Below, one piece after another: positions 9,864 to 19,849 of a DNA stretch of 40,309 nucleotides (position 1 is the stretch's first letter; every line of letters begins with the position of its first letter). Under the pieces are notes generated by a model. It ran no database searches, was not told the origin of the DNA, and worked only from the letters and a program-made list of their open reading frames with translations. The DNA lies in assembly GCA_030849075.1 (NCBI GenBank), contig JASAOO010003316.1, forward strand, positions 1-40,309, given 5' to 3'. This DNA is from Zelonia costaricensis (taxonomy: Eukaryota; Euglenozoa; Kinetoplastea; Trypanosomatida; Trypanosomatidae). Position numbers and translations under genes: made by a program.

Positions 9864-9865
9864 CT
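9864..9865 (-). promoter_or_regulatory. Candidate trans-splice acceptor for RBP6
   Basis: The transcript strand reads a C/T-rich stretch ending in TTTGCAG at 9865-9864, 11 nt before the ATG at 9852. A second candidate AG lies near 9919, after a longer C/T tract (about 9960-9935), and would give a 5' UTR of about 65 nt. Either supports the ATG at 9852 over the upstream open-frame extension. Confidence 0.5.
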
Positions 9866-10130
9866 GCAAACGAGAGGGGGACGAAGATGGACACGCACAA
9901 GTACCTTTGCGGTAGACTACGTGCAGGCGGTCAATGGAAAAGAGAGAGCACAAGACAAAGGCGGGGGTGGGGAAGATGGTGTAATCACGGGAGGGAGGGT
10001 ATGTGGAAAAGGGATGTATGAGGGAAACGAAATGGGGAGATGGCGTGGGGGCACAAGAGGGAGTGGGGGGGGGGGCAATGAGGAGGGTGGGTCGCTAAAT
10101 GGAGGAGGGAAGCCGGGGGACGGGGGAGGG

Positions 10131-10173
10131 AGAGGGGAGGTAGGGGGGAGAGGGGAGGTAGGGGGGAGAGGGG
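10131..10173. repeat. 18-bp G-rich tandem repeat, about 2.4 copies
   Basis: The unit AGAGGGGAGGTAGGGGGG is repeated exactly at 10131-10148 and 10149-10166, followed by a partial third copy. It is G-quadruplex-prone on the plus strand and C/T-only apart from two A on the transcript strand. Confidence 0.9.
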
Positions 10174-11125
10174 TTGCGGTAGTCGGTGGCACGGTCGTTG
10201 AGAGAGGGAGGAGAAATGTGAGGGTGTTGCGGAAGGCAGGGAGGGAGGGGGGATCGAAGGGACAGACACAATAGTAGCCAAGGGGAGTAGTGGAGAGCGG
10301 GGGAGTGTGGGAGCCGTGGGGATGTCGGAGCCGAGTACGCTTCACCAGAGGGGAGGGAGTTAGAGGGCAGGGGGTGGAAGAGGGAAGACGGAAGAACGGG
10401 AAAGGGAAGGAAGACCAAAAGATGCTCTTTTCTGTGGGGGCACGTCGCGTGCGTCGTGTGCAGCAAGGCGGGGGTACGGAAGGGGGGAGCACGATGCGTG
10501 CAAGGCAGGCCGCGTCGGTGAAGAGAGCGAGAGACCAGGCGTGGGAAGAGTCACGAGAGGAGTAGCGATGGGTCGGGGAAGGAGACCATGGGGCGTGCGC
10601 CGTGAGATGATTGAGTCGCCTAACGACAGCCGACGAAAGGAAAGCGGTGCCATGGCGCTCGAGGCCGCCGTGTTGTCTGACACGGAAAGCCGCCACTCCG
10701 TTTGGTGCAGTGGCGGGTTTCAACGATGGCGTAGAGGTGGGAGAGCGAGGCTTACGCGGCCAACTGCGCCCCCCTCCCCTCCTTCCCGCACAAGCTCCTT
10801 CAACGGTGGCACCCGCACCAGCTGTGCATCTTCGCCCCTTTGTGTGATTCCCTTTCTGACTTGTTTTGATAGGGCCAGCGATCTGCGATACGGGAGCCAG
10901 CAAGAGAAGTAGCAGGTGAGAAAGCGGTGAGAAGCAAGCGAAGGGAGGAAAAACAAAATGCTGCACCCGCAGCAATGCAAGCAACCACCGCTTCTAGCAC
11001 GCAGGACGTGCAGCTATGCGCGTGGGTGCGGCGTGCACCGAGTGTCGGGGACGAAGTGCGGCAGCGGAGGCGCGCTGCGGCCCCTTCGGTGTTGTGCGAG
11101 TGTGCCGGCGCTGCGCCCCAACGAA

Positions 11126-11845
11126 TCAGTCACGGTGGAGAACGCGGAGAACGTAACCGCGCTCGGAGGCGGTGAGAAAGTGGTCCATGAGCTGCAGCAT
11201 GTGCTGTGCCGAGACCGCGCAGTTGAACTGCAGCGTATCCAGCACAGCGAGTTCCTCCTGGATGGTGTGGCGCAAAATCTGCTTGCGTGCGGCACGGGTG
11301 TGGGGGAGCAGGTTCGTGAGGTACTTGACGGAGACGGTGTAGTCGAGGTGCCACTTGAAAGCAAGGGTGTAAGTGGTAAAGAGCAGCTGCGTGACGCCAT
11401 CTCGTGCCAGCCGGAGAGTGGCTCGGCCGCTCTCCTCCTGCGCTGGCCAGAAGGAGAGTTTGTGCAGGCGTTGGTGAACGTAGTGCGTGAGCTGCAGCCG
11501 GTCGACAAGGCAAAAGGCGATTACCCACGCGACGGCGTCAAAGTGCTCGTTTGCCAGAAAGAGGTGCACAATGAGGGCGTCCTGTGCTGGCGCAGTCTGG
11601 AAGCCCGCACGCCATAGCGCCTCAACCACGTTGCCTGCGTCGCGGTAGCTGCTCACTGCGTCGTCCACGAAGCTGGCGCAGCCGGGCTGGGTGAAGTGCA
11701 CATAGCTCTGAAATAGACGCCGCCACAGGCTCGCCAGCGACTGCGCAGCGAGGTCGTTTGCGGTCTGCGGGACGGCCCTCGTCATTTTCGCGCACCTGGG
11801 GCTTTGCTCAGCTGTTCGGTGCGCGGGGTCGAGAAGGTGCGGCAT
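11126..11845 (-). CDS. Divergent cyclin-fold protein
   Basis: A 239-residue protein whose middle and C-terminal parts fit a cyclin box of the PHO80/Pcl-like style found in trypanosomatid CYC proteins. DAVAWVIAFCLVDRLQL (103-119) matches the helix carrying the conserved Asp-Arg of the box. LLFTTYTLAFKWHLDYTVS (154-172) matches the helix with the conserved Ala-x-Lys followed by an acidic residue. IQEELAVLDTLQFN (195-208) matches the helix ending in the LE..LL..L.F pattern. If real, it would activate a cdc2-related kinase (CRK). I chose the ATG at 11845, about 20 nt after candidate AG acceptors that follow a C/T-rich tract; ATG 11785 (219 aa) is possible. The open frame above 11845 has no ATG. 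The cyclin assignment is by pattern only. Confidence 0.6.
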   Translation of the reverse strand: MPHLLDPAHRTAEQSPRCAKMTRAVPQTANDLAAQSLASLWRRLFQSYVHFTQPGCASFVDDAVSSYRDAGNVVEALWRAGFQTAPAQDALIVHLFLANEHFDAVAWVIAFCLVDRLQLTHYVHQRLHKLSFWPAQEESGRATLRLARDGVTQLLFTTYTLAFKWHLDYTVSVKYLTNLLPHTRAARKQILRHTIQEELAVLDTLQFNCAVSAQHMLQLMDHFLTASERGYVLRVLHRD

Positions 11846-12662
11846 GGCAGCGGCCGCGCTGCTTCGGACACGGTGGGCAGTGCGGGGGAGGGGGGGGGAA
11901 CGAAGAGACGGAGCGCAGCAGCGTCTTTTTGTTCTCGTCTTTGGCGGGGCACGCGACGAGGATGGGGGCGAGGGGGGAGGGGAGGGGAGGGGAGGGACGA
12001 GTTGTGCCACGCGAGGCAAACGCGACGATACTGAAAGACACAAGCAATGGCATTCGCCCTCGCCGGGCTGTGTGCGCGCGCTGCACACGCTCCAAAGTTG
12101 GGAAGGAGAGGAGTGTCCTTCGCTGTCTCGCACCGCATTCGCTTCGGTGAAAGGGGACGGCGAGTGCCAGCCCAACGGCGAGAAGGTGCCTCAGCTGCAC
12201 TGCGTGGCCGTTCCTCGTCGTCTCGCTCCTTCCAACGGGCGGCAACGGTCACTGCCTCAATCGGCGCCATGCACTTTCTTTTATTGAGGGGAGTGGGGTT
12301 GCCTTTCTTGCGTCTTTGGTAGATGCTGCGCTGCGCAGCATTGCGCGTGGGAAAAGAGGAAGGAAGGAGCGGACACGCAAACGCCTACACACCACACATA
12401 GACGCGTCGCGAGCAGCAGAACACTTGGATTCGACTTCGGGAGCACAGCATATTGCGCGTCGTAGTATACATGATGTCCATTTATTTCTCTCGTGTAAGA
12501 AAGCGAGCACAGCCGCGACGCAGCTACACACGCACATATACACACAAGCACATAAACACCAACACTCAACGCCCATCGGATCAAGCAAAAAAAAAAAAAA
12601 CCTGCGCTGCTCAACACAGCGTACAGGCAGTGGCGCCCGAGGACGAGCGCTCTGTACATTTG
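11846..12662 (-). other. Intergenic between LRR protein and cyclin
   Basis: No supported gene. Contains an A14 run at 12587-12600 on the plus strand, a U14 tract in the LRR transcript soon after its stop. Also has purine-rich plus-strand sequence at 11883-11915 and 11965-11998, giving C/T tracts for the downstream acceptor. Confidence 0.5.
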
Positions 12663-14885
12663 TCACGTCTTCTTCTTGCCGCCGCCCTTGTTGGCTGCAA
12701 TCTCTAGCTCCTTCTGCCGCAGCTCCAGCGTGGCAACCTTCTCGCCTTCGAACTTGGCGTCGTCCATCTCGCGCGTGCGGTCCTTCTCGGTGACCTCCAA
12801 GTCCCGCAGGAGCGGGGCGAGGCGTTCGTTCTCGGCATCCTCCAGATGCTTGATCTGCCGCCGCACCTTGTCCATCTCGCGGTGAAGGCGGTCGGTGCGG
12901 TCCTTCTCTTGCTGGATGCGGGTGTCCATGTTGGTGCGCTTCGTCTTGAGCTCTGTCATGTTGTTCGTCACACGGTCCTCGGTGAGGCGGAAGAGGTTTT
13001 CGGCGGCGTCGCTGATGGCGCGCGCCTTCTCAAATACGCGCTCCAGCTCCGCAATCTCGCGCCGCAGCTTCTCGGACACAACACGCGCCTCCTCCCCACG
13101 ACGCATCAGCTCCTCCCCGCGGTCGCGCACCATTCGCTTCTCCAGCTCGATGTCCTCGCCTGCGCGTTCGAGCTCCTTCTCTTTCGGCGCAAGCGCGTCG
13201 ATGTCCGCCTGCAACTTCGGGACGAGCAGCGTCTTGTTTGACGCCTTGTTGCGCTCCAGCGCACGCTCGATGGCCATCGCGCACACGTACGAAAAGTCGT
13301 TGTACGCCACGTCTAGGCGCACCAGCGTCTTGTTAACGCGGAAGCTGTCGCTGATCACCTCACCGGTCGCCTCGAGCATGAGGTTGCGCCGCAGGTTGAG
13401 GTGCCGCAGCGTCCGGTTCTTCTGCACCGCCTTCGCCATCTCTAGCCCGCCAGCGTGGCCGATGCGGTTCGACGATACGTTGCACGTCACGAGGCAGCGG
13501 TTCACCGCAAGCCCTTTCGCCAGCTCCACCGCGCCGGCGTCCTTGGCGCGGTTGTTGCTCACGTCGAGGGTGCGCAGGGTGTGGTTGGCGACGAGCGCCG
13601 AGCCGAGGGCGGCGATGCCGGCCTGGTCGATGCCGCACTTGGACAGGAAGAGAGAGGTGAGACTGTGGTTGTCGTGCAGACCCCCGCCAACTGCCTTGAC
13701 GCCGGCGCCGACGGGGTTGCCACTGAGGCGCAGCTCCGCCAAGGCGGTGGAGGCGGCCAGCACCTTCCCCACCGCCTCGGCGCTGCGGTCGCCTAGCGCG
13801 TTGTCGTCGAGGTCGAGGTGCTCGACGACGTCGTGCCCGTTTCGGATCGCGTCGGCCAGCGCGTCCAGGAAGCACGCGCCGCCCTTGTCGTCCAGGTGAT
13901 TGCGCGGCAGCTCCCAGTGCGTCACCTGCGACACCTCCAGCACGGCCGCCAGCACCCGCGCCCCCTCGATGCCGAGGTTGTTGCTCGAGAGGTTGAGGCG
14001 GGTGAGGGAGCGGTTGTGCTCCAGCGCCGACGCAATGAAGCCGACCCCGCTGGGTCCCAGTCCGTTGCTGCTCACGTTGAGCCTGCTGAGCACCTCGTTG
14101 CAGCGCAGCACCTCCCCCAGCGCCTCCGCGCCCGGCGTGCCGATGTGATTGCCGTTGACGCCGGCGCGAGCGCCGATGTCAAGCGAGACGACGGTGTTGT
14201 TCTCCAGCAGCGCGCGCGCGATGAGGACGCCGCCGACATGGCCAATGTCGTTGGAGGCGACGTCCACGTGCACCAGCGTACGATTGCGCTTGATGAGCTG
14301 CGCAATGAACCGCGCGCCCTCGTCGCGGAGGCGGTTGCCGGAGAGGTCGAGTACGCTGTAGCGGGCATTGCGCGAGAGAACGGCGGCCAGGGCCTCGGCC
14401 GACGACACGCCGAAGCCGTTCTCTGGCAGGCAGAAGAAGTTGCCCTTGCACTTGGCGCTAATGAGCTCCATAAAACGCACCTCGCGCTGCCACGAGGGCG
14501 GCAGGTCCTGGTCCAGACACCGCGCCTCGTAAAGAAGCCGCAGGTCGTCGGCGGTGATGCTCACCTCGTTCTGCCGCGTCTCGTTCAGCGCGCCGCACTC
14601 GCGAAGGTGGTCAAAGGAAACGAAGTTTGCCGCGTACGGGATGCCGTCCGGCAGTAGGCGCGGCAGGTTGGTGGCAGCCGCCTGGCGGTCCTGCAGGAAC
14701 GCGCGGCTTTTGGTGCTCTTGAAGCGGTAGAGCTGCGCCTCGTAGTCGTCGCAGTAGCCCTGCGACGGCACGCTGCGTGCTGAGCCGCTCTTTGCCACCG
14801 CCGGCAGCAGCACGCTGGCGCCGGCATCTGCTCGGAAGGGCTGAGCCAAGAGACCCGACGCGAATGAGTGGTCCTCGGGGTCCAT
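12663..14885 (-). CDS. Leucine-rich-repeat protein with C-terminal coiled coil
   Basis: A 740-residue protein. Residues about 140-530 are a continuous solenoid of ribonuclease-inhibitor-type leucine-rich repeats of about 28 residues, with patterns such as LDLSGNRLRDEGARFIA, LNVSSNGLGPSGVGFIA and LDVSNNRAKDAGAVELA. Residues about 545-735 are highly charged, heptad-like coiled coil. The tail is KGGGKKKT. There is no signal peptide or membrane span. The ATG at 14885 is chosen because the frame above it opens only with GTG, and an AG acceptor follows a C/T tract 12 nt upstream. RI-type LRR proteins with coiled coils in flagellated protists are often cytoskeletal or axonemal scaffolds; that role is an inference. 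It follows the nucleoside hydrolase in the cluster. Confidence 0.88.
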   Translation of the reverse strand: MDPEDHSFASGLLAQPFRADAGASVLLPAVAKSGSARSVPSQGYCDDYEAQLYRFKSTKSRAFLQDRQAAATNLPRLLPDGIPYAANFVSFDHLRECGALNETRQNEVSITADDLRLLYEARCLDQDLPPSWQREVRFMELISAKCKGNFFCLPENGFGVSSAEALAAVLSRNARYSVLDLSGNRLRDEGARFIAQLIKRNRTLVHVDVASNDIGHVGGVLIARALLENNTVVSLDIGARAGVNGNHIGTPGAEALGEVLRCNEVLSRLNVSSNGLGPSGVGFIASALEHNRSLTRLNLSSNNLGIEGARVLAAVLEVSQVTHWELPRNHLDDKGGACFLDALADAIRNGHDVVEHLDLDDNALGDRSAEAVGKVLAASTALAELRLSGNPVGAGVKAVGGGLHDNHSLTSLFLSKCGIDQAGIAALGSALVANHTLRTLDVSNNRAKDAGAVELAKGLAVNRCLVTCNVSSNRIGHAGGLEMAKAVQKNRTLRHLNLRRNLMLEATGEVISDSFRVNKTLVRLDVAYNDFSYVCAMAIERALERNKASNKTLLVPKLQADIDALAPKEKELERAGEDIELEKRMVRDRGEELMRRGEEARVVSEKLRREIAELERVFEKARAISDAAENLFRLTEDRVTNNMTELKTKRTNMDTRIQQEKDRTDRLHREMDKVRRQIKHLEDAENERLAPLLRDLEVTEKDRTREMDDAKFEGEKVATLELRQKELEIAANKGGGKKKT

Positions 14886-16068
14886 TGCTGGAAGGGACTG
14901 GGTGCGCACGGATAAAGAGGAGCTGAGCAGTCGAACGTGCCTTCCTCCGCTGTCAGCGCAAGCGGAAGCAAAAGAAAGAAGTCAAAGCAGAAAGCCGCCG
15001 AGGCGACAGAGGTGTGGCGTGCAAGTACTCCGACCCGCGTCGTGCGCCTCCACGGCTTTGTGTTTGTGGGCAAGGTGGGAGTTGAGCGGGGCTAGGTAGG
15101 GAGCACTGGGGAGCTGCGCAACAAGGCAAGAGTTCCGTGTGCGCCGCCAAGCCGTCGTTGCTTTTTTTTTTTTTTCGTGTCCGTGTGGTGCGGTGGCACG
15201 GGGCAGAAGGCCCGCGCGGAGAGTTGCAGCGAGTGGCGAGGAGGGAGGGAGGAGGATGGGGGGAGGGGGGAGGAGTGGAGAAGCTCGGGTGGTCGCCTTG
15301 GGGTAGCACGGGAGGAGAGGGGAACACAGCGGCAACAGGTTCGTGGCCGCGTGTGACTTGTGTGGTCATGTCCGCACCTGCAGGAGCGGCCATCCCGTGC
15401 AAAGTTCATTTCTGGCGGCACAGACACGTAAGCAGAGCCGCCGGCGAGAGCTTGGTCTTTCCAGCCAACCACGCCAACGTGCTCGACTGCGCAGGCTGTG
15501 CTCGCGCGTGCGACGAGGCACGTTTGTCATTTACAGCCTCTTGTTGCCCCCTCTCCGAAGCTACCTCGCTCACCGCGGCTGAGCTTTTCTCTTCGCTTCA
15601 CGAGGAAGTGCTTCGGCTGCAGCGGCAGAGGGCGGGAAACGGTTGCTGCACAGGGGAGGGACGCGTACGCGGTTCACAGCGACTCCTCATCATGTAGCAC
15701 TCCGCACTCCTGCGCACCTCTGCCGCTGTCACCGGTGCGCACGGCAAGAGGAGCAAAACGACGGGCCCCTCGCCATGCGCCGCTCCGCACAGACGTTATT
15801 AGTCGTTCAGCACCACGGGGCGCTTGCAAAGGTGCACGCGGACGCACGCACCGGAAGGCAGGTGCGGCCCGTTCAACGTGGGCTGCGCTGCCAGGGCGGC
15901 ATTTCCCGTGCACTCACTCTGGCCTGTCGAAGGCATCTGCGGCGATACGCGCCAGGCGAGAAAAGGAAGAGACAGAGATGGGCCTTGGCGATCGAGTCGA
16001 CGCGCTCGGGGGCCCGGGCATCAGCACGTGGTTGGATGAGCCCGTGGTGAAGCCGTCGCAGCGCACCA
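14886..16068. other. Intergenic between nucleoside hydrolase and LRR protein
   Basis: No minus-strand gene is seen. It should hold the nucleoside hydrolase 3' UTR and LRR splice signals; a purine-rich plus-strand block at 15237-15300 gives a C/T tract. A plus-strand T14 run (15162-15175), a following AG (15205-15206) and a 109-codon plus ORF (15368-15697) are discussed as a finding, but I do not call a gene. Confidence 0.4.
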
Positions 16069-17070
16069 CTAGATCGGGCAGCGGCGGACGCTGTTGAAGA
16101 CCATGTTGTAGAAGAGGTCGGCGTTCGTGTTGCGGGCCACGAAGGTGTTCCCGGCAGGCACGCCAGCAGCGGCACGGCGGGTCTGTCCCTCGTTCGGGGC
16201 GTTGGCGTCTACGATCACCTCGAGCGGGACCGCCTCGAGCTCGGCCACCCCGCGCTCAATCGCGTAGGCAGCCGTCAGCACGTCCCACGCGTAGTAGCCG
16301 TCCCCGGGGCGAATCAGCTCGTGGTGCGTGCAGCTCGCCCACGCCGATCCGACGAACTGGGACAGCAGGAAACGGTTCTGGGCGCCGAAGCGCTGCACCA
16401 CCGACGAGGACACGGGCACCGAGTTGGTGGAGTCGAGGGAGAAAAGGATGGTCTTCATGTGCGGGCAGCGGAGAACCGTCTTGGCCGCCGGGGGGTCCCA
16501 GAAGATGTTCCACTCGCCCGTCCCGTTCGTTCGCCCGTCGATGAAGACGTTGCCGCGGACGTCAACGGCGCCGCCCATGATGATGCACTCCTCCACGTTC
16601 TTGCAGAACGCCTCGCCGTACTTGTCGATGCACCACGCCACACAGGAAAGCGGCCCGGTCACGCAGATCGTCACCTTCTCCGGCGACGCCATGACGAGCT
16701 GCGCCATCACCTCCTCCCCAATGAGGGCGTCGTTCTGCGCACGCACCCCCTCCCACACGGCCAGGTGCTCCGGCACGTTCACGCACGGCAGGTCCTCCAT
16801 GTTTTTGGCGCTCCACCGCCAGTCGGACGGAAACGGGTTGACCCCCTTGAAGGACGTCTTGGCCACCGGGAACAGCTCCGTCCCTTCCTCGGCGTGCATC
16901 ATGGCCATCACCTTGCCCGACACGTTGAAGGCGTGCTCGACAAAGCAGTCGGCGTCCGTGACGACGCAGCCAATGACCTTGACCAACTCCGGGTTGCCTA
17001 GCAGCAGCGCCAGCGCCACCAGGTCGTCGTGACCGCCATCGTGGTCGAGGATGACGGGCTTCGGCGGCAT
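16069..17070 (-). CDS. Purine-specific nucleoside hydrolase (IAG/IG-NH type)
   Basis: This 333-residue enzyme hydrolyses the N-glycosidic bond of purine nucleosides to ribose and free base, the first step of purine salvage in these purine-auxotrophic parasites. The Ca-binding signature near the N terminus is LDHDGGHDD (Asp9, 11, 15, 16), and the second Asp lies in YYAWDVLTAAY (Asp263). Trp262 precedes that Asp where pyrimidine-type enzymes have His, and Trp84 lies in SDWRW. This Trp pair is the leaving-group-stacking arrangement known in T. vivax IAG-NH, so purine preference (inosine/guanosine, perhaps adenosine) is expected. No signal peptide; cytosolic or glycosomal. The C-terminal CPI is not a clear PTS1. 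Length fits the family, and the ATG at 17070 places the Ca motif at its usual position. Frame upstream of it lacks family similarity. Confidence 0.95.
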   Translation of the reverse strand: MPPKPVILDHDGGHDDLVALALLLGNPELVKVIGCVVTDADCFVEHAFNVSGKVMAMMHAEEGTELFPVAKTSFKGVNPFPSDWRWSAKNMEDLPCVNVPEHLAVWEGVRAQNDALIGEEVMAQLVMASPEKVTICVTGPLSCVAWCIDKYGEAFCKNVEECIIMGGAVDVRGNVFIDGRTNGTGEWNIFWDPPAAKTVLRCPHMKTILFSLDSTNSVPVSSSVVQRFGAQNRFLLSQFVGSAWASCTHHELIRPGDGYYAWDVLTAAYAIERGVAELEAVPLEVIVDANAPNEGQTRRAAAGVPAGNTFVARNTNADLFYNMVFNSVRRCPI

Positions 17071-17739
17071 TGTGGTGCGTGCGTGCGTGTAGATGAGCGG
17101 CGGTCTTCGAGGCAGCGTCCGTCGAGGGAGAAGAGTGAAGCCCAAGAGAAAGCGTTTACGAGATGGTTCGTGGGTCAGTGCGCAAGCGCGTGCGTGTCTC
17201 GTCGCGAGTGGGCGTTCTTCGGGGCCGCCGTACGTCACGCAGCGGCAGTAGAACAGGACGAAGGGCGAAAGCAGAGGTGTTGTGCATGTGGTGGCCGCAT
17301 GCAGCACTGAGCGGGCGGCATCACGCGGGGGGGGAGGGGGAGGGGGGGGGGGGGGCTCGCGTCAGGAGCTGCAGAGCGGAGCAGAGACGCATAGAGACGA
17401 GCGAGTGCGACAAGCACACAGGGCTCCTGCGAGGACGCGCATCTCAACACGGCTGCGTATTAGTGCAACGGTGGCTGTTGCTGGTTTTCTTTTTGCGGCT
17501 TTTCTTCACGTGCAAACCCGTCCAAACTGCCGCATGTGCGGAGCAGAACAAAATGCGGATCGCTGAGCCGTCGCGTGTGGGCCTTGCGAAGAGCCGGTCA
17601 CTTGACACTCGCGAGTTGCGAGCGGCTACGGTGCGCCCGTGCTGGAGAAACCCGCTCCGGGGCGGCATGCCCAAGGCGGCGACGGACGCGACTGTGTCGC
17701 TTTTCCTTGTCCCTTCCAGCCCCTGTCCACGCCACTGCG
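17071..17739 (-). other. Intergenic between membrane protein and nucleoside hydrolase
   Basis: No gene seen. A G-rich run on the plus strand at 17327-17355 (nearly all G) gives a C tract on the transcript strand, likely part of the poly-pyrimidine signal for nucleoside hydrolase splicing and for polyadenylation of the upstream mRNA. Confidence 0.5.
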
Positions 17740-18318
17740 CTACGCGAGGCGGCGATACGGAAGAAACTCCACCTCGAGCGACTGGGGCACGTACTCGCCG
17801 AGGAGGTCGAAGGAGCGCTCGGGGGCGATCTCGCGACGGAACTCCGTCATGTACTCGCTCCACAGGTGGTAGCGGCCGAGTTCGTACCACATGAGGGCTG
17901 CGAACAGGGCGAGGCCGGCGGCGTTGCGACAGGCAGAGCCGCTCCGGACCATCAGCCGTGCGCTGCAGCCCACAACGCCTAAGCCGGCCGCAAAGAAACC
18001 GCTCTGGTGCCCAAGTACGCCGTTGTCGACCTTGTGTGCTTTTATGCTGCCGTAGTAGATGGTGCAGATGGCGAACATGCCCATCCACCACTTCTCCTTG
18101 TGTCGCGCCTTCATCGTGAGGCACGTCGTGAAGGCTGCGAACAGGCAGCCGCAGGCGAGCGGCAGTCCACTCCTGGGCAGCACCGCTGCGGGCTGCAGCA
18201 CCGCCACCGGATGCAGCAGCGGCGAGTACGCCCCCGCGAAGTGGTACCCGCGGCGGTTGACGTCCTCCTGGTCGCCTTGGTCGAATAGGAGCTTGCGTAG
18301 TGCGAAGGAGCCGCTCAT
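17740..18318 (-). CDS. Four-span membrane protein, possibly mitochondrial
   Basis: I do not recognise the family. The 192-residue product has four likely membrane segments: about 51-68 (LPLACGCLFAAFTTCL), 77-92 (WWMGMFAICTIYYGS), 105-123 (SGFFAAGLGVVGCSARL) and 131-147 (NAAGLALFAALMW). They are separated by short basic loops, with a soluble acidic C-terminal tail of about 45 residues. There is no cleavable signal peptide. The size and short loops resemble small mitochondrial inner-membrane proteins, and the next gene upstream is a mitochondrial carrier, but this does not prove location. The ATG at 18318 is chosen because the frame upstream runs into a (CA)n-encoded His-Thr repeat typical of non-coding sequence here. 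Confidence 0.75.
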   Translation of the reverse strand: MSGSFALRKLLFDQGDQEDVNRRGYHFAGAYSPLLHPVAVLQPAAVLPRSGLPLACGCLFAAFTTCLTMKARHKEKWWMGMFAICTIYYGSIKAHKVDNGVLGHQSGFFAAGLGVVGCSARLMVRSGSACRNAAGLALFAALMWYELGRYHLWSEYMTEFRREIAPERSFDLLGEYVPQSLEVEFLPYRRLA

Positions 18319-18346
18319 TGCGCCACGCCCGGGGACGGGGTTTTGT

Positions 18347-18387
<41 letters not shown>

Positions 18388-19849
18388 CCTGCTCACGTGT
18401 TGGTGCCAGCGGGCGGTCCTCCCTCTCTGTTCAGGCAGGGGTGGCGGCTTCGGCAGTGAAACCGCTGACGCCTTGTAGTGATGAAGCGGCGTCGACGAAG
18501 AGGGAAGCGCTGGGCAGTGCCAGGGGAAAGAGCAGCAGGAGAAGTGCGCGATGCATGGGGGATGCACTGAGGGTGGCTGCAGTGCGCACAAAGCGGCTGC
18601 GGGAGGCGCGGGCGGGAAACGGTGGAGGATGAGAGCAGGCGGCCACCCATCAGGACAGGGCGCCGCGCGTCGATGCCTCTTTTTCATCTCTCTTGTTCAC
18701 CGCGGACGTCCAAATGTGCTCCGCTGGCTACGCGTGCCGCACGCACCGCGTATGTGGTCGTCTTGAAAAAGACGCGTGCGAGACGAGATGTACAAAGCCG
18801 AGGTGGAGGGGGGGGGAGATGGGTTGCTTTCTTGCATTTAACAGTCCTTTCCGCGGTAGACCTCACACCAGTTCGGAGGGGGGAGGGGTGCGAGGATGCG
18901 TCGGAGATCCACGGAGGGTGAGGGTGGGGTGGGGTGCGTGCGCGTTGGTGTTTTGTGAGGGGCCGTTGAGTCATGGACGTTGGCGTGCACCCCATGCGCG
19001 CGTCCGTCAAATTTTGTTAAGTTGGTCCGCCGCATGTCGAGCGGGGGGTGAGGAGTTGAGAAGAGGAGTGGAAGCAAGCGGGCGCTGTGCGCTCGCCTCC
19101 ACACAGCCACACGCGCACGCATGAGCCCCATCCACGATCAACTGGCAAGGCATGCAGTGTTCTCTGAAGGGCGTGGCACAAGATACGCGTGACAGCGCGA
19201 GGGACAGAAGAGAGGGGTGAACGGGGTGGGGACTGAGGATGCAGTCCACACTGGCAGGCACACGCACGCACCCCTGGTAAAAGAGGGGCAGATACACCGG
19301 CGCTACACGTATGCCCTTCCGCCGCAGTGGGGTGGGCTTCTTGCCGTCTCGCTCGTGTCGCGCGTCCCGGTGGGGTGGAGAAGCGGCAAAGTCGGGGGAT
19401 GGGGGCAGGGGGAGGGAGGCAGGCGTCGCGAGCAAAAATCAATCAATAGGGGGTGAAGGTACGCACACACACACACACACAGAGACGCACAGCCGATGGA
19501 GAGGAAAGATGGAGGGAAGCAAAACTGTGACGACCTGACGCGCTAGAAGTGGGTGAAGACACAGCGAAGAAGAAAACGCTCACATGCGCGATTGCACAAG
19601 GTTGAGGAAAGGCGGAGGCGGGTGGGCCGGAGGAGGGGGAGGAGGGGGGGCACAAGAGGGTGTGGTAGGCCGCGCGTGCACAGGTAGTCCTGTCAAGGCA
19701 CACACAGACGCCCTGCCCCGCCAAGGCCGGCCGCCTTTCCCCTGCTGTGATCCTCGTGATATAAGAGTCGGCTCTCTTCCCCTCCTCCTCACTTTCTTCA
19801 ACTATTTCGCCTCTGCCTCGATTCCGGCAAAGGGTCACGGCGCCTTCGA
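18319..19849 (-). other. Intergenic between mitoferrin and the four-span membrane protein
   Basis: No supported gene across 1.5 kb. Contains a GT microsatellite at 18352-18381 just upstream of the membrane protein gene, another CA run near 19461-19480, and G-rich plus-strand blocks at 18800-18820, 18880-18940 and 19615-19650. Probably mostly mitoferrin 3' UTR. Confidence 0.45.
18352..18381. repeat. (GT)n microsatellite
   Basis: About 15 uninterrupted GT units followed by a short GC alternation. On the transcript strand it reads (CA)n and lies about 35 nt upstream of the downstream gene's ATG. Confidence 0.9.

Larger units (their letters stand above)
9853..11125 (-). other. Intergenic between the cyclin and RBP6: extreme C-rich transcript strand
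   Basis: No supported gene. From about 9950 to 10420 the plus strand is almost wholly purine and G-rich, including G10 at 10065-10074 and an 18-bp tandem repeat at 10131-10173. This is an unusually long pyrimidine tract on the transcript strand directly upstream of RBP6. The rest should be cyclin 3' UTR. Confidence 0.5.

Noticed and set aside
12846..14657. Several long plus-strand frames opposite the LRR gene
   Set aside because: These are shadows of the repeated, GC-rich LRR coding sequence on the minus strand, which has clear LRR periodicity.
15590..15694. Box C-like ATGATGA on the minus strand as a possible snoRNA
   Set aside because: No CTGA box D occurs at a suitable distance downstream on the same strand.
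18478..18570. Box C/D-like pair on the plus strand (GTGATGA then CTGA)
   Set aside because: It is antisense to the transcription direction of the unit, and I found no terminal stem. Short motifs like these arise by chance.
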